A stretch of 64,000 nt of DNA from Psychroserpens damuponensis (GTDB lineage: Bacteria; Bacteroidota; Bacteroidia; Flavobacteriales; Flavobacteriaceae). Where the stretch lies: positions 186,001 to 250,000 of the forward strand of contig NZ_JXJO01000017.1 of assembly GCF_000826655.1 (NCBI RefSeq). The letters are read 5' to 3'. Below, piece after piece: positions 53,878 to 62,374 of the stretch; within the stretch, counting starts at the first letter, position 1; the number at the start of each line of letters is the position of its first letter. The position numbers were made by a program, and so were the translations under genes. Under the pieces are notes generated by a model, which saw only the letters and a program-made list of their open reading frames with translations, did no database searches and was not told where the DNA came from.

Positions 53878-56204
53878 TAATTTTTCTTGTTTTCTTTGAC
53901 GTCTTCATGAACTTGAAATACTATAGGCAATGAATAATTAACAATCACTGGTTTACCATTCATTTCACCTGGTTTAAACTGAGGCAAACTATTAATCACT
54001 CGTTTTGCTTCATTTTCCAAATCTGGGTGTGCTGCTCTTGCTTTTGTATTAATAATTGAGCCACTTTTATCTATTTGAAACATCACATTGATGCGTTGTT
54101 TTCCTTTTAAACCCAATTTAGAGGCCATATTTAAATCGAAATTTCTATTCACATATTTAGAAATATAGTTACTAAAACACTTCTTTGCAGCTTCTAAATT
54201 TGTTTCGTTTTCACAGTTTTCAGCTACAGGCGCTTTATCTATAGCTACAAAAGGAATTTCATCTTCATTTTTGAGTTTTTCTTTTACATCTTCTAAGTGT
54301 TCTATTTCTTGAATTGTGGTTGTATCTTGTTGCACTGGATCTCCTTTAACCTGAAACACAATTGGTAAATTATAAGGTACAGTAACTACCTTACCTTTTT
54401 GTTTTCCTGGTATCATTTGCGGCAAATTTTTAACAACACGTTCGGCTTCATCTTCTAATGCAGGATGTGACGCTCTAGCTTTAATACCAACAACATGCCC
54501 TTCTTTACTAATTTTAAAAATAACATTGATACGTTGTCTACCAACTAAGCCTAAACTATCTGCAAGTTTTGTATTGAAATTTTTAGCAACATGTTTAGAA
54601 ATGTTATCACTCATACATTTTTTACGTTCTTCATTTGTTTCTAAATCGTCGCAAGATGCGAAGGTTGGTGTTTCTTCTATGATTGAGAATGGGACTTCTG
54701 AGTAAGCATCAAGAATTTCTGTTTCCTTAATCTCGATAATTTCGATATCATCTGAGTTGGTATATTTGAAGGAATCTTTCTCTTTTCCGAAGTCATAAAT
54801 TTTAGAATCGTTGTAATCTGAAACGATGAGCTTGTGATACTTATCATCTGTTTTTAATTGCTTTAAATGTATGTCTTGCTTTTTCTTTTCTTCGGAAGTT
54901 AGATTATTTATGTCTTCAACAAATAATCTAAGTGCTCCATCTTTAATACCAGCTTCCCATATCTGTTTAGCATCTTCAGTTCTTTTCCATGCAAGATATT
55001 CTTTATAGGTTTTTCTGATTTTTGAAAGCACTTTCACTTCACTTTCAAAATCTTGACTAGTTAATGAACCATCTTCAGATTTGCGCTTTATAGATTGATC
55101 TGATAAGTATTTCATATATACCTCAAATCTGAAATATTGAACTTTGGACTGCACATATTTACGTCGTCCTGACATTACAAAATCTAAAATTTCTTTAAAA
55201 GATTTTCCACTTTTATCCATATCAACTAACTCTTGATACAGTTTTTCTTTCAACTCTTCATCTGTTAACTCCTGAGTGTCTTGTTGTTCTATTTCCGAAG
55301 AAGATGTGATTGTATGTTCCTGCGCATAAGACGAGGTATACACGAGCATTGTAAATACAATTGGAATTAACAAGGCGTACTTGATCAAATTAATTTGGCG
55401 AGATTTTGATTTGCTTAACATGACTATTCGTTTTTTGATTAATGATTGTTTAAAAAATGGGTTGACAAATGAGAACTGCTGGGTCTCAAAAACTTGGGTT
55501 AGTAAATTGTCATAATACGCTTGTTTGTTTTGACCTTTTACTGCTTTTGAGTCTGCTACATATTCATGAAGGGTTGCCATTCTATTTTGATACATATAAA
55601 CTAAAGGATTGAACCAAAACGCTATGCGTAAGAGTTCAAAAAACAGTAAGTCTAATGAGTGTTTTTGATTAATATGTATCATTTCGTGCTCTAAAATGGT
55701 AGCGCTTTCTTTTGGCGACAGCCTGTTTCCTAAAAAAATATAATGAAAGAAAGAAAAAGCTTTTGTACTATTTAACAAACAAACAATCACCACATTACCA
55801 CTCCAACGTTTTGGATTATTTGATACTAACAACAACAGTTTAACAATTTTATAAATTAAAAACAGTGCTGCCATACACATCCCAGAAATTAAAATGATGT
55901 TCCAAATGGACATTGAATTTGGTTCTAAATTTATGCCTGCTTCCATTGCAATGATTGGATCAATTGTACTTGCTGGTTTTGTGGCTTCACCTATAAGAAC
56001 TTCGGGTAATCTAATCACAAAATCTTTGGCTACAACTTCTTTAATGCGCTCAATTTTTATAAACGGTATGACTAAAGATAAGACTGACGTACTCAATAAA
56101 TAGACGCGATTAAGATTGAAAAACGTCTCTTTCCGAAGAAACACATCATAGATGATTAAAAACAGTAATTGAAATGCAACGACTTGTAAAATATAGTGTA
56201 ACAT
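53877..56204 (-). CDS. M56 (BlaR1-like) peptidase with tandem TonB-like domains (module 2)
   Basis: A 775-residue protein. Membrane segments near 1-20, 32-50 and 95-120 precede the zinc site HEMIHINQKH (HExxH) with downstream HEYVADSKAV, and a fourth segment lies near 275-297. The periplasmic part holds a helical region and two related TonB-C-like domains (PTFASCDDLETNEERKKCMS to NLPIVFQV; PVAENCENETNLEAAKKCFS to SLPIVFQV). No penicillin-binding domain is present. It would signal envelope state to the BlaI-type repressor, whose gene is 1 bp upstream. Confidence 0.9.
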   Translation of the reverse strand: MLHYILQVVAFQLLFLIIYDVFLRKETFFNLNRVYLLSTSVLSLVIPFIKIERIKEVVAKDFVIRLPEVLIGEATKPASTIDPIIAMEAGINLEPNSMSIWNIILISGMCMAALFLIYKIVKLLLLVSNNPKRWSGNVVIVCLLNSTKAFSFFHYIFLGNRLSPKESATILEHEMIHINQKHSLDLLFFELLRIAFWFNPLVYMYQNRMATLHEYVADSKAVKGQNKQAYYDNLLTQVFETQQFSFVNPFFKQSLIKKRIVMLSKSKSRQINLIKYALLIPIVFTMLVYTSSYAQEHTITSSSEIEQQDTQELTDEELKEKLYQELVDMDKSGKSFKEILDFVMSGRRKYVQSKVQYFRFEVYMKYLSDQSIKRKSEDGSLTSQDFESEVKVLSKIRKTYKEYLAWKRTEDAKQIWEAGIKDGALRLFVEDINNLTSEEKKKQDIHLKQLKTDDKYHKLIVSDYNDSKIYDFGKEKDSFKYTNSDDIEIIEIKETEILDAYSEVPFSIIEETPTFASCDDLETNEERKKCMSDNISKHVAKNFNTKLADSLGLVGRQRINVIFKISKEGHVVGIKARASHPALEDEAERVVKNLPQMIPGKQKGKVVTVPYNLPIVFQVKGDPVQQDTTTIQEIEHLEDVKEKLKNEDEIPFVAIDKAPVAENCENETNLEAAKKCFSNYISKYVNRNFDLNMASKLGLKGKQRINVMFQIDKSGSIINTKARAAHPDLENEAKRVINSLPQFKPGEMNGKPVIVNYSLPIVFQVHEDVKENKKN

Positions 56205-56205
56205 G

Positions 56206-56568
56206 CTATTGGTTTGTTTTATTAATGTCTTTCAAAATGGCTTCCATATCTTTTAAATCGACATCATTTTTTTTCACAAAAAAGGACACCATACTTTTAA
56301 AGGAGCCTTGAAAATAATTATCAACTAGGTTGTTTATAGATTGATTGCTGTACTCCTGCTTTTTAAGAAGCGGGAAATAAATATGACCTTTACCTTGTTT
56401 TTCATAATCTACAAAGCCTTTATTTTCTAATATTCTTACAATTGTAGATACTGTATTGTATGCAGGTTTTGGATTGGGCAGTTGATTAATAATGTCTTTA
56501 ACATTAGCTTTTTCTAATTGCCAGAGGACTTGCATGATTTCTTCTTCGGCTTTTGTGAGTTGTTTCAT
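56206..56568 (-). CDS. BlaI/MecI-family repressor (module 2)
   Basis: A 120-residue winged-helix repressor: LTKAEEEIMQVLWQLEKANVKDIINQLPNPKPAYNT is the classic BlaI/MecI N-terminus, followed by IVRILENKGFVDYEKQGKGHIYFPL and C-terminal dimer helices. It is a paralogue of the module 1 repressor but closer to canonical BlaI. It is the first gene of a unit with the M56 protease and TPR protein. A TTCCCAA dyad directly before its start is the probable operator. Confidence 0.93.
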   Translation of the reverse strand: MKQLTKAEEEIMQVLWQLEKANVKDIINQLPNPKPAYNTVSTIVRILENKGFVDYEKQGKGHIYFPLLKKQEYSNQSINNLVDNYFQGSFKSMVSFFVKKNDVDLKDMEAILKDINKTNQ

Positions 56569-56574
56569 ATTTAT

Positions 56575-56593
56575 TTCCCAACTTAATTGGGAA
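56575..56593. promoter_or_regulatory. Dyad upstream of BlaI module 2
   Basis: TTCCCAA-CTTAA-TTGGGAA, perfect 7-bp arms, 6 bp before the ATG. It does not contain the TACA/TGTA core seen at module 1, so the two repressors probably have distinct sites. Confidence 0.6.
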
Positions 56594-56612
56594 TCTTGTT
56601 AATTAAACTTTA

Positions 56613-57542
56613 TTATTTTTTCGATTCACTAGCGCTTAACCAGAGCATTAAGTTCCTTAGAAAATCAATGTTATTTGGAGCGGTTTCCGAATTAAATCCA
56701 ACATGAAATACTCCGTCTTCATTAGTAATAGTTTGTGCTGTAAATTGTGCGGCTTCACCAAAAACGGCGAGTTTGCCTTTACCAAAATTCATAATTGCAC
56801 CTTGGTAACTATCTTCTAGATCTTTACTAGGCGTATCGTCTTCAAATTGCCATGCAATTTCTGGTTGCTCACATACATCTCCTTTTTTAAATTTTAAAAT
56901 CCCAATGGCTTTTTCTGGTTTTTGAAATGAAGATCCCATAAATGTGGTCACACTATGTATGGATTTGCCATAAGTACCATCTGTTATTTTAGAAACTAGT
57001 AGTCTATTATTTTCTTCGGAAAAAATGTCTGATGCTCCTTCTGGTTTTGATAATTGTGCAAAACCGTCACAAAAATCAAACCCAAAGGCATTGGCTAACG
57101 TGTTTGTTGCTCCCGAAAAAGGCATATGATCTGCAATGATGAGTAATCGTCCACCTTGTTCTACCCATGTTTTTAGAGTTTGTATGTCTTCCGAAGAAAA
57201 AGCATCATAAATTGGCTGTTGCCAATTGCGTAAGTTTTGAGAATTGATAGCATTTGAGATGACTAAAACATCTGTTTTATGAAGTAATTTATAGGTTGTT
57301 AAAGATTTTACTTGATAGCCATCGCGTTCTAAAAGCGTACTAAATGGTTTAAAACGGTCCTCTTTGGTATGAAAATTATTATGTAATTCATCAATAAAAA
57401 CAGTTGGCCCTTCATCTTTTTTAAAAAACGGTGTTGTTATTTGAGGCACTAATGTAGTATCGACTTCTTGTTGAGCCACAGCAAGATATGAAGAGCACAA
57501 TATACAAAGACATAGCATACATTTAATCCTAATAAAGACCAT
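56613..57542 (-). CDS. Secreted GATase-like protein (DUF4350-like)
   Basis: A 309-residue protein with a signal peptide (CMLCLCILCSSYLAVAQ). The mature part has a class I glutamine-amidotransferase-like fold: VFIDELHNNFH, DVLVISNAINS, LKTWVEQGGRLLIIADHMPFSG and GKLAVFGEAAQFTA. The catalytic Cys of GATases is not evident in the ADHMPFSG elbow, so it is probably a binding domain. It lies 44 bp upstream of the BlaI gene on the same strand. Palindromes with AACTAA/TTAGTT cores precede its start. Confidence 0.7.
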   Translation of the reverse strand: MVFIRIKCMLCLCILCSSYLAVAQQEVDTTLVPQITTPFFKKDEGPTVFIDELHNNFHTKEDRFKPFSTLLERDGYQVKSLTTYKLLHKTDVLVISNAINSQNLRNWQQPIYDAFSSEDIQTLKTWVEQGGRLLIIADHMPFSGATNTLANAFGFDFCDGFAQLSKPEGASDIFSEENNRLLVSKITDGTYGKSIHSVTTFMGSSFQKPEKAIGILKFKKGDVCEQPEIAWQFEDDTPSKDLEDSYQGAIMNFGKGKLAVFGEAAQFTAQTITNEDGVFHVGFNSETAPNNIDFLRNLMLWLSASESKK

Positions 57543-57569
57543 TTTAATAAGTATTTAGGTTTCAAATAT

Positions 57570-57607
57570 AACTAAAACTTTAGTTCAAACTAATTTTTTA
57601 GTTTGAA
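57570..57607. promoter_or_regulatory. Overlapping AACTAA/TTAGTT palindromes between divergent genes
   Basis: AACTAAA-AC-TTTAGTT (57570-57585) runs into TTCAAACTAA-TTTT-TTAGTTTGAA (57584-57607, perfect 10-bp arms); TTAGTT-CA-AACTAA forms a third palindrome across the join. They lie 28 bp from the GATase-like start and 56 bp from the DUF456 start, so one regulator could control both. Confidence 0.7.
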
Positions 57608-57662
57608 AATGTAACATTTTTAACACTTTTGCGTCTTATACATAGAATATTAAATACTAATA

Positions 57663-58163
57663 ATGGACATTTTTTTAGTTGTGTTAGCAGCTTTTTTTAT
57701 GATTTTAGGAATCGTAGGTAGCTTTTTACCAGTTTTACCAGGACCTTTAACCAGTTGGATTGGTTTACTCATTTTTCACCTAGCCGATGTTGTCCCAATG
57801 AATTGGACATTTTTAGGCATTACCTTAGTCGTAGCTGTTGGGATTTGGATTTTAGATTACATCATTCCTGCCATGGGAACCAAACGTTTTGGTGGCACAA
57901 AAGCTGGAGTAATGGGCACTTCTATAGGATTAATAGTAGGTTTAATAGCGCCAATTCCTGCCGGAATCATTATTGGTCCCTTTTTAGGTGCGCTAATTGG
58001 AGAGCTTTTAAATAAAGCCGAATTCAACAAAGCCCTTAAAGCTGCATTTGGCTCCTTTCTAGGGTTTATAGCTTCAACCTTTATTAAATTTGTAATAGCA
58101 ATGCTATTTTTAGGTTTATTTATAGCGAAGTTTTTTGATTATAAAGAAGTCCTTTTTCAATAG
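57663..58163 (+). CDS. DUF456 membrane protein
   Basis: A 166-residue protein with four or more membrane segments and the DUF456 pattern: GIVGSFLPVLPGPLTSWIGLLIFH, then FGGTKAGVMGTSIGLIVGLIAPIPAGIIIGPFLGALIGEL. The family has Gly-rich helices and no proven function. It is monocistronic with a strong terminator. Confidence 0.93.
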   Translation: MDIFLVVLAAFFMILGIVGSFLPVLPGPLTSWIGLLIFHLADVVPMNWTFLGITLVVAVGIWILDYIIPAMGTKRFGGTKAGVMGTSIGLIVGLIAPIPAGIIIGPFLGALIGELLNKAEFNKALKAAFGSFLGFIASTFIKFVIAMLFLGLFIAKFFDYKEVLFQ

Positions 58164-58178
58164 CATTTTACATAAAAA

Positions 58179-58218
58179 AACCTAACACTTGTTGAGAAAT
58201 GTTAGGTTAGTTTTTTTT
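58179..58218 (+). terminator. Terminator after DUF456
   Basis: AACCTAACA / TGTTAGGTT arms followed by TAG and eight T, 15 bp after the stop codon. Confidence 0.88.
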
Positions 58219-58302
58219 GCTATTAATTCAACAAATTACTTAAAGGGATTAAAATAATCATTGTTGATGTGTTCAAATATATCTATTGTTTAGAACTTTT
58301 TG

Positions 58303-58361
58303 TTACGGAAAAACCGTAAACTTGATGCGGAAAAACCGTAGTTTACAGCAATAACGGTAGT
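58303..58361. repeat. CGG/CCG palindromic repeats at 22-bp spacing
   Basis: TTACGG-AAAAA-CCGTAA is a perfect dyad. CGGAAAAACCGTA then recurs exactly 22 bp later, and AACGGTAGTTT appears at 58354. They sit in the gap between the convergent DUF456 and NarL-type regulator genes, where no promoter is needed. Regularly spaced dyads suggest a protein-binding array. Confidence 0.65.
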
Positions 58362-58409
58362 TTCAGGACGACTCAAGAATTGAAAAAACGCAAAATTTAA
58401 CAGTATTTT

Positions 58410-59078
58410 TTAAAGAAATCCTTTTTTTCGAGCTTCAGTAATTAACGATTCATCTTTACCGTCATTTATTGAGAATAAAATTTTGAGTTGTTTTTTACGC
58501 TTTTCAATGGCACTCATAGACAAATCTATATGCTCGGTTAAACTTCTTGTTTTAATCCCTTGAGATAGCAGGTGTAGAATCTTTCTGTTTATTTCATCAA
58601 CATAGATTTCATTAACTACAGATTTGTTTAAATAATTACTCACTGTACTACTATAATAAGGTGGATCATTTAAAATATGATGAAAGGCTTCAGCCAATTC
58701 ACTAGAGGTTAAATCACTTTTAATTAAAAACCCATCAGGATTGATTTCTTTCACAATATTATGAATACGGTACGATTCATTAAACATTGTTAAAATAATC
58801 ACCTTAGCATGAGGCATTATTTTTCGCGATATTTTTGCTAAATCCTCACCAGAAGTAATTTTCCCATTAGCAGAAGGCGGTAAACTTATATCAAAAAAAC
58901 ATACATCATAAGGATGTTCATTTGCAGCTTTTTGCATTAACATATTAGCGGCATCACAAGTATTAGCCGTATCTATAACCAATGTTTGATCTTCTTTTTT
59001 GGTAGCCATCAAGGTATTTTGATACCCTTCTATAATGATTGGATGATCATCAACCATTAAAATGTGAATTTGTTGCAT
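58410..59078 (-). CDS. NarL/FixJ-type response regulator
   Basis: A 222-residue regulator: a receiver domain (acidic VDDHPII at residues 6-12, phospho-acceptor in DVCFFDISLPP, Lys in FLIKSDLT) and a C-terminal helix-turn-helix (ILHLLSQGIKTRSLTEHIDLSMSAIEKRKKQLKILF) of LuxR type, somewhat divergent. It follows the TPR kinase gene by 5 bp, so the two form a two-component pair. Targets are unknown. Confidence 0.9.
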   Translation of the reverse strand: MQQIHILMVDDHPIIIEGYQNTLMATKKEDQTLVIDTANTCDAANMLMQKAANEHPYDVCFFDISLPPSANGKITSGEDLAKISRKIMPHAKVIILTMFNESYRIHNIVKEINPDGFLIKSDLTSSELAEAFHHILNDPPYYSSTVSNYLNKSVVNEIYVDEINRKILHLLSQGIKTRSLTEHIDLSMSAIEKRKKQLKILFSINDGKDESLITEARKKGFL

Positions 59079-59083
59079 TGTGT

Positions 59084-61105
59084 CTAATTTTTGTAAGGTA
59101 TTGTAATAATAACCTCAGTCCCTTTTTTTACTACAGAGTGAATTTGTGCCGTCCCTTCAGCCTCCTTCACTCTAGAATTAATATTTTTAATGCCAATTCC
59201 TTTTTTACTTTTATTGACATCAAACCCATCACCATCATCAATAATTGATAAGCAAATTACATTAATTTTTAATTCAAAACTAATTTTAACCATCTTAGCC
59301 TTGGCGTGTTTATAGATATTTTGAAGTGACTCTTGTATAATCCTATAAACATTGATTTTAGTTTTATTAGACACCATTTCCCAATTGATATCATCAGTAA
59401 AATTAAAAGACGATTGTAATTGATATGCACTTGTTTGCTTCTCTATGAGCTCAGATACTATGTCCATAAATCCAGAGCCCGACACAAAATCTGTATTTAA
59501 ATCATGAGAGATTTTGCGAATATCATCCTCAATAATTTTAAGTTCACTAATATATGTGGCTCGTTTTTGGATGGCTTCTTTACCTTCGGAAAAATTATAA
59601 CTATCCAAACTGAGCCTGGTACCAAATAATCGTCCAAGAATACCATCATGTAGTTCCTTTGAAACTCTTATTTTCTCATTGGCTCTAGCTTCATCAACCT
59701 TATCTTGTTGAGACAACATGAGGTTATAAATTTCCTCGTTTGCTTTTTGTTGATTTTGCTCAAACTTCAATTCTTTGTTTTTTGTACGTTGGGTAATGAT
59801 GATATAGATTAATACAGAGGTCACAAATAGACTGCCTAAAATGGCTAATAACCAAATAAGCTGCTGAGACATCTTCTGGTTTTCTTGAACTACCTTATCA
59901 GTTTCAAACTCTATTCTTGCCAGTTTATTCCTAACATTGCGTTCAACTTTAAGTAAGCTGTCGTTTAACTTTATATGATCTTCCAAATAAGATTTACTCA
60001 CTTCTCCTTTGGTGAGTTTTGACAATAACAACATGGACTCTAGATATAAATCGTTTATCGGGATTTCTTTTGAAATACGATAACTCTCCTCCGCATGATG
60101 TTTGGCAAGATTATTTTTATCATTTGCCATATAAAATTTGGCTAAATCAATTGATGCTGAAAGTTTAGAATAGTCATCTTCTATATCATTAGAAATTTTT
60201 AAAGCTCGCTTAAACTCACTTTCTAATTCAATATAATCATAATTACCAATCATAAATTTGGTAAATGTTCTATTTACAATGACTAATGGATCTTCATTAT
60301 AACTATCATTCTCGTCAATGATTTCATTATATATCTCTAAAGCTTTTATCAAATCACCTTTAGAGCGATACGTGATTGCTAAATTATTTTTAGACTGAAG
60401 CCACAAGTCTTCTCTATTTATTAACTTTTTGGTTAACTCGAGTGCCTCCCAATGATACTCTAAAGCTTTATCATAATTTTCGAGTTTTAGAGACACTATA
60501 CCTAACAAATTCAAACAAATATATTCTTCTTCATAAAGCGAGATTCCTTTAGTCTCTTTAATGGTATGAATTACTTTTAAACTTTCTATGGCGTTTTGCT
60601 CACTTCTTAAATAATCTTTCTCATCATCTTGTATGGTAGCGATACTAGAAAGAACACCAGCTTTTTCCTCTAACTTCCCTAAAGCTTCGTAATACTTAAG
60701 TGCGTTTAAATAGTAATTATATGATGCAATATTATCACCTTTTATAAGGTAATAATACCAACCTAATTGGTTATTTGTAGAAGCTATACCTATAGAGTCT
60801 TTAAGTTTTTGAGCTAATTCAAGATTAATAACACTCGAAGAACGAAAGGTTTCATATTCTCCAGAAAGGAGATATAAATATGACAAATTACGGTTACTCG
60901 TTAGTATTAAAGAGTCAATTTCTGTTTGTTGCGCTAATTCACTTGCTTGAACTCCAAAAGAAATTCGCTCCTCAATAGGCAACGATTTATCCTCAGATAA
61001 TTCTCTCATACTCATAACACTATCAATAGTAGATTTTTGCCCATATGCACGTGCACACATTAACAAAAAAATAAAAGCCAATAAGTATCGTGTTATGTAT
61101 TTCAA
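59084..61105 (-). CDS. TPR-containing sensor histidine kinase (NarX-like core)
   Basis: A 673-residue kinase typical of Bacteroidota: a signal peptide (YLLAFIFLLMCARAYG), a periplasmic region of six or more TPRs (about 70-390), a membrane segment (LIWLLAILGSLFVTSVLIYIIITQR) and a coiled coil. HisKA_3 follows with the phospho-His in KELHDGILGRLFG, then HATPase_c (YRIIQESLQNIYKHAKA, DDGDGFD, GIGIKNINSRVKEAEG). The TPRs probably bind a protein or peptide signal. A small secreted-peptide gene lies directly upstream but has its own terminator. Confidence 0.93.
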   Translation of the reverse strand: MKYITRYLLAFIFLLMCARAYGQKSTIDSVMSMRELSEDKSLPIEERISFGVQASELAQQTEIDSLILTSNRNLSYLYLLSGEYETFRSSSVINLELAQKLKDSIGIASTNNQLGWYYYLIKGDNIASYNYYLNALKYYEALGKLEEKAGVLSSIATIQDDEKDYLRSEQNAIESLKVIHTIKETKGISLYEEEYICLNLLGIVSLKLENYDKALEYHWEALELTKKLINREDLWLQSKNNLAITYRSKGDLIKALEIYNEIIDENDSYNEDPLVIVNRTFTKFMIGNYDYIELESEFKRALKISNDIEDDYSKLSASIDLAKFYMANDKNNLAKHHAEESYRISKEIPINDLYLESMLLLSKLTKGEVSKSYLEDHIKLNDSLLKVERNVRNKLARIEFETDKVVQENQKMSQQLIWLLAILGSLFVTSVLIYIIITQRTKNKELKFEQNQQKANEEIYNLMLSQQDKVDEARANEKIRVSKELHDGILGRLFGTRLSLDSYNFSEGKEAIQKRATYISELKIIEDDIRKISHDLNTDFVSGSGFMDIVSELIEKQTSAYQLQSSFNFTDDINWEMVSNKTKINVYRIIQESLQNIYKHAKAKMVKISFELKINVICLSIIDDGDGFDVNKSKKGIGIKNINSRVKEAEGTAQIHSVVKKGTEVIITIPYKN

Positions 61106-61175
61106 AAGATTATTTCAATATAATCTCAAAGTTAGAATATTTTATTGATTTATAACAAGGTAACTCTCCATTAAA

Positions 61176-61209
61176 AAAGCCCATATTTAACATTTTAAAT
61201 ATGGGCTTT
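61176..61209 (-). terminator. Terminator after the small secreted-peptide gene
   Basis: Perfect 15-bp arms AAAGCCCATATTTAA / TTAAATATGGGCTTT around CATT, with a T run leftward. It lies 23 bp after the small gene's stop and separates it from the kinase gene. Confidence 0.9.
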
Positions 61210-61231
61210 AGTTTTTTAAAGTAAAGAAGTT

Positions 61232-61402
61232 TTACCCGTTATTCGGTAATTTTATTCCTTTTCTCGTATGCGCTAACAAATCTGTTTTGTTATACGTTTG
61301 TACATCTTCTTGATTAGTATCTGCTATTGCATCACTGCTTTGTCCAGATACTGTTAATAATAATACTGCTAATAGTAGTAGTGTAATTTTAAGGGTCTTC
61401 AT
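61232..61402 (-). CDS. Small secreted protein (56 residues)
   Basis: A short frame with a textbook signal peptide (MKTLKITLLLLAVLLLTVSG, cleaved near SGQ). The remaining ~35 residues include DVQTYNKTDLLAHTRKGIKL and end in PNNG. It has its own strong terminator, so it is a separate, possibly abundant transcript. It lies just upstream of the TPR kinase gene, which makes it a candidate ligand or target of that system. I recall similar LLAHT(K/R)KG-ending small proteins in related genomes, but no family name. Confidence 0.7.
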   Translation of the reverse strand: MKTLKITLLLLAVLLLTVSGQSSDAIADTNQEDVQTYNKTDLLAHTRKGIKLPNNG

Positions 61403-62184
61403 GTTAATCAATTTTAGGGATTATATATTCAATTTAGTTATGTTAATAATTAGATGCTTATATCATACCAATACATAGGGATGTAAGGCTTATTAATATT
61501 TAAGCATATAATGCAAAAAAAATTGAGGGATTTTTAAATGTCAACGACATTTAAAAGCTAAAATGGATTAAAAAAAATTTCTTTATAAGTTTAATTAGGG
61601 CTTATGAAGAGTTCAAAAATAATACATTTTTGGAAACCTGCAAATAAAAATCCGACAAAATGCAATATTCTACCGATTAAATACGATTAGCCCTCTAAAA
61701 GCTGTTGATAACTTGTTGATAAGCTTATTATCGAACCTTCAATTCGTACGATAATTATTTGTGCGTTTTAAACTCCCTTTGTTTGACAAATTGATCATAG
61801 CACTAAAAAAATTTTTTTTTCACAATGGATTTGCAAATCTGTATGATGTAGTTAAACTTTTAATCTTAAAATATTTGATGCATATAATTATGAAGTAAAC
61901 AACAATATGATTGTCGCTTTGCTAATCTATTCTATAAATAAAATTGAATAAAAAGGAAATAGGAGTAAAAATCAATAGAATTAAAGGTTTTAATTAAGTC
62001 TTGCATAGTTGTAGCTCATTAATTGGAAACTGTCACTTAAAACCGTCTTAAAACAAAAAAGCATCCCGATTTTCAATTAAGAAAAAAGGAAAGCTTCTCA
62101 TTGGTAAGAACTCAACAACAATGAGTTTCTCACAACTTCTCAGATTTCTCTGAGAACAACACAACGTCTTTAAACTGCTTAAAA
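61403..62184. other. Gene-free AT-rich region
   Basis: About 780 bp without a supported gene. It contains the palindrome at 61531-61555, two TGTTGATAA words 11 bp apart (61703 and 61714) and long A/T runs. I see no RNA gene or coding remnant. Confidence 0.5.
61531..61555. promoter_or_regulatory. Perfect 25-bp palindrome
   Basis: TTTTAAATGTC-AAC-GACATTTAAAA, 11-bp arms with a 3-bp centre, 129 bp upstream of the small secreted-peptide gene. The tiny loop argues for a protein-binding operator rather than a terminator. Confidence 0.5.
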
Positions 62185-62208
62185 AAAGCTTCAATTTCTT
62201 GAAGCTTT
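62185..62208 (-). terminator. Terminator after tRNA-Asp
   Basis: Perfect 10-bp arms AAAGCTTCAA / TTGAAGCTTT around TTTC with a T run leftward, 18 bp beyond the tRNA. Confidence 0.88.
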
Positions 62209-62225
62209 AGTTGCAATTTTTTTAG

Positions 62226-62299
62226 CGGTCTGGACGGGACTCGAACCCGCGACCTTCGCCGTGACAGGGCGACATTCTAACCAGCTGAACTACCAGACC
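62226..62299 (-). tRNA. tRNA-Asp (anticodon GTC)
   Basis: 74 nt: acceptor stem GGTCTGG/CCAGACC with discriminator G, D arm with AGCTGGTTAGA, anticodon loop CTGTCAC giving GTC, T loop GTTCGAGTC. CCA is not encoded. It has its own terminator. Confidence 0.97.
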
Positions 62300-62374
62300 G
62301 TTGCTTTATTGCGAGGGCAAATATACACTTGATTTTTAATATCACAAACCTTTTTCAAAGATTTTTAAAAAAAA

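Noticed and set aside
61703-61722. Two TGTTGATAA words 11 bp apart as DnaA boxes of a replication origin
   Set aside because: They differ from TTATCCACA, there are only two, and no dnaA or other origin-linked gene is present.
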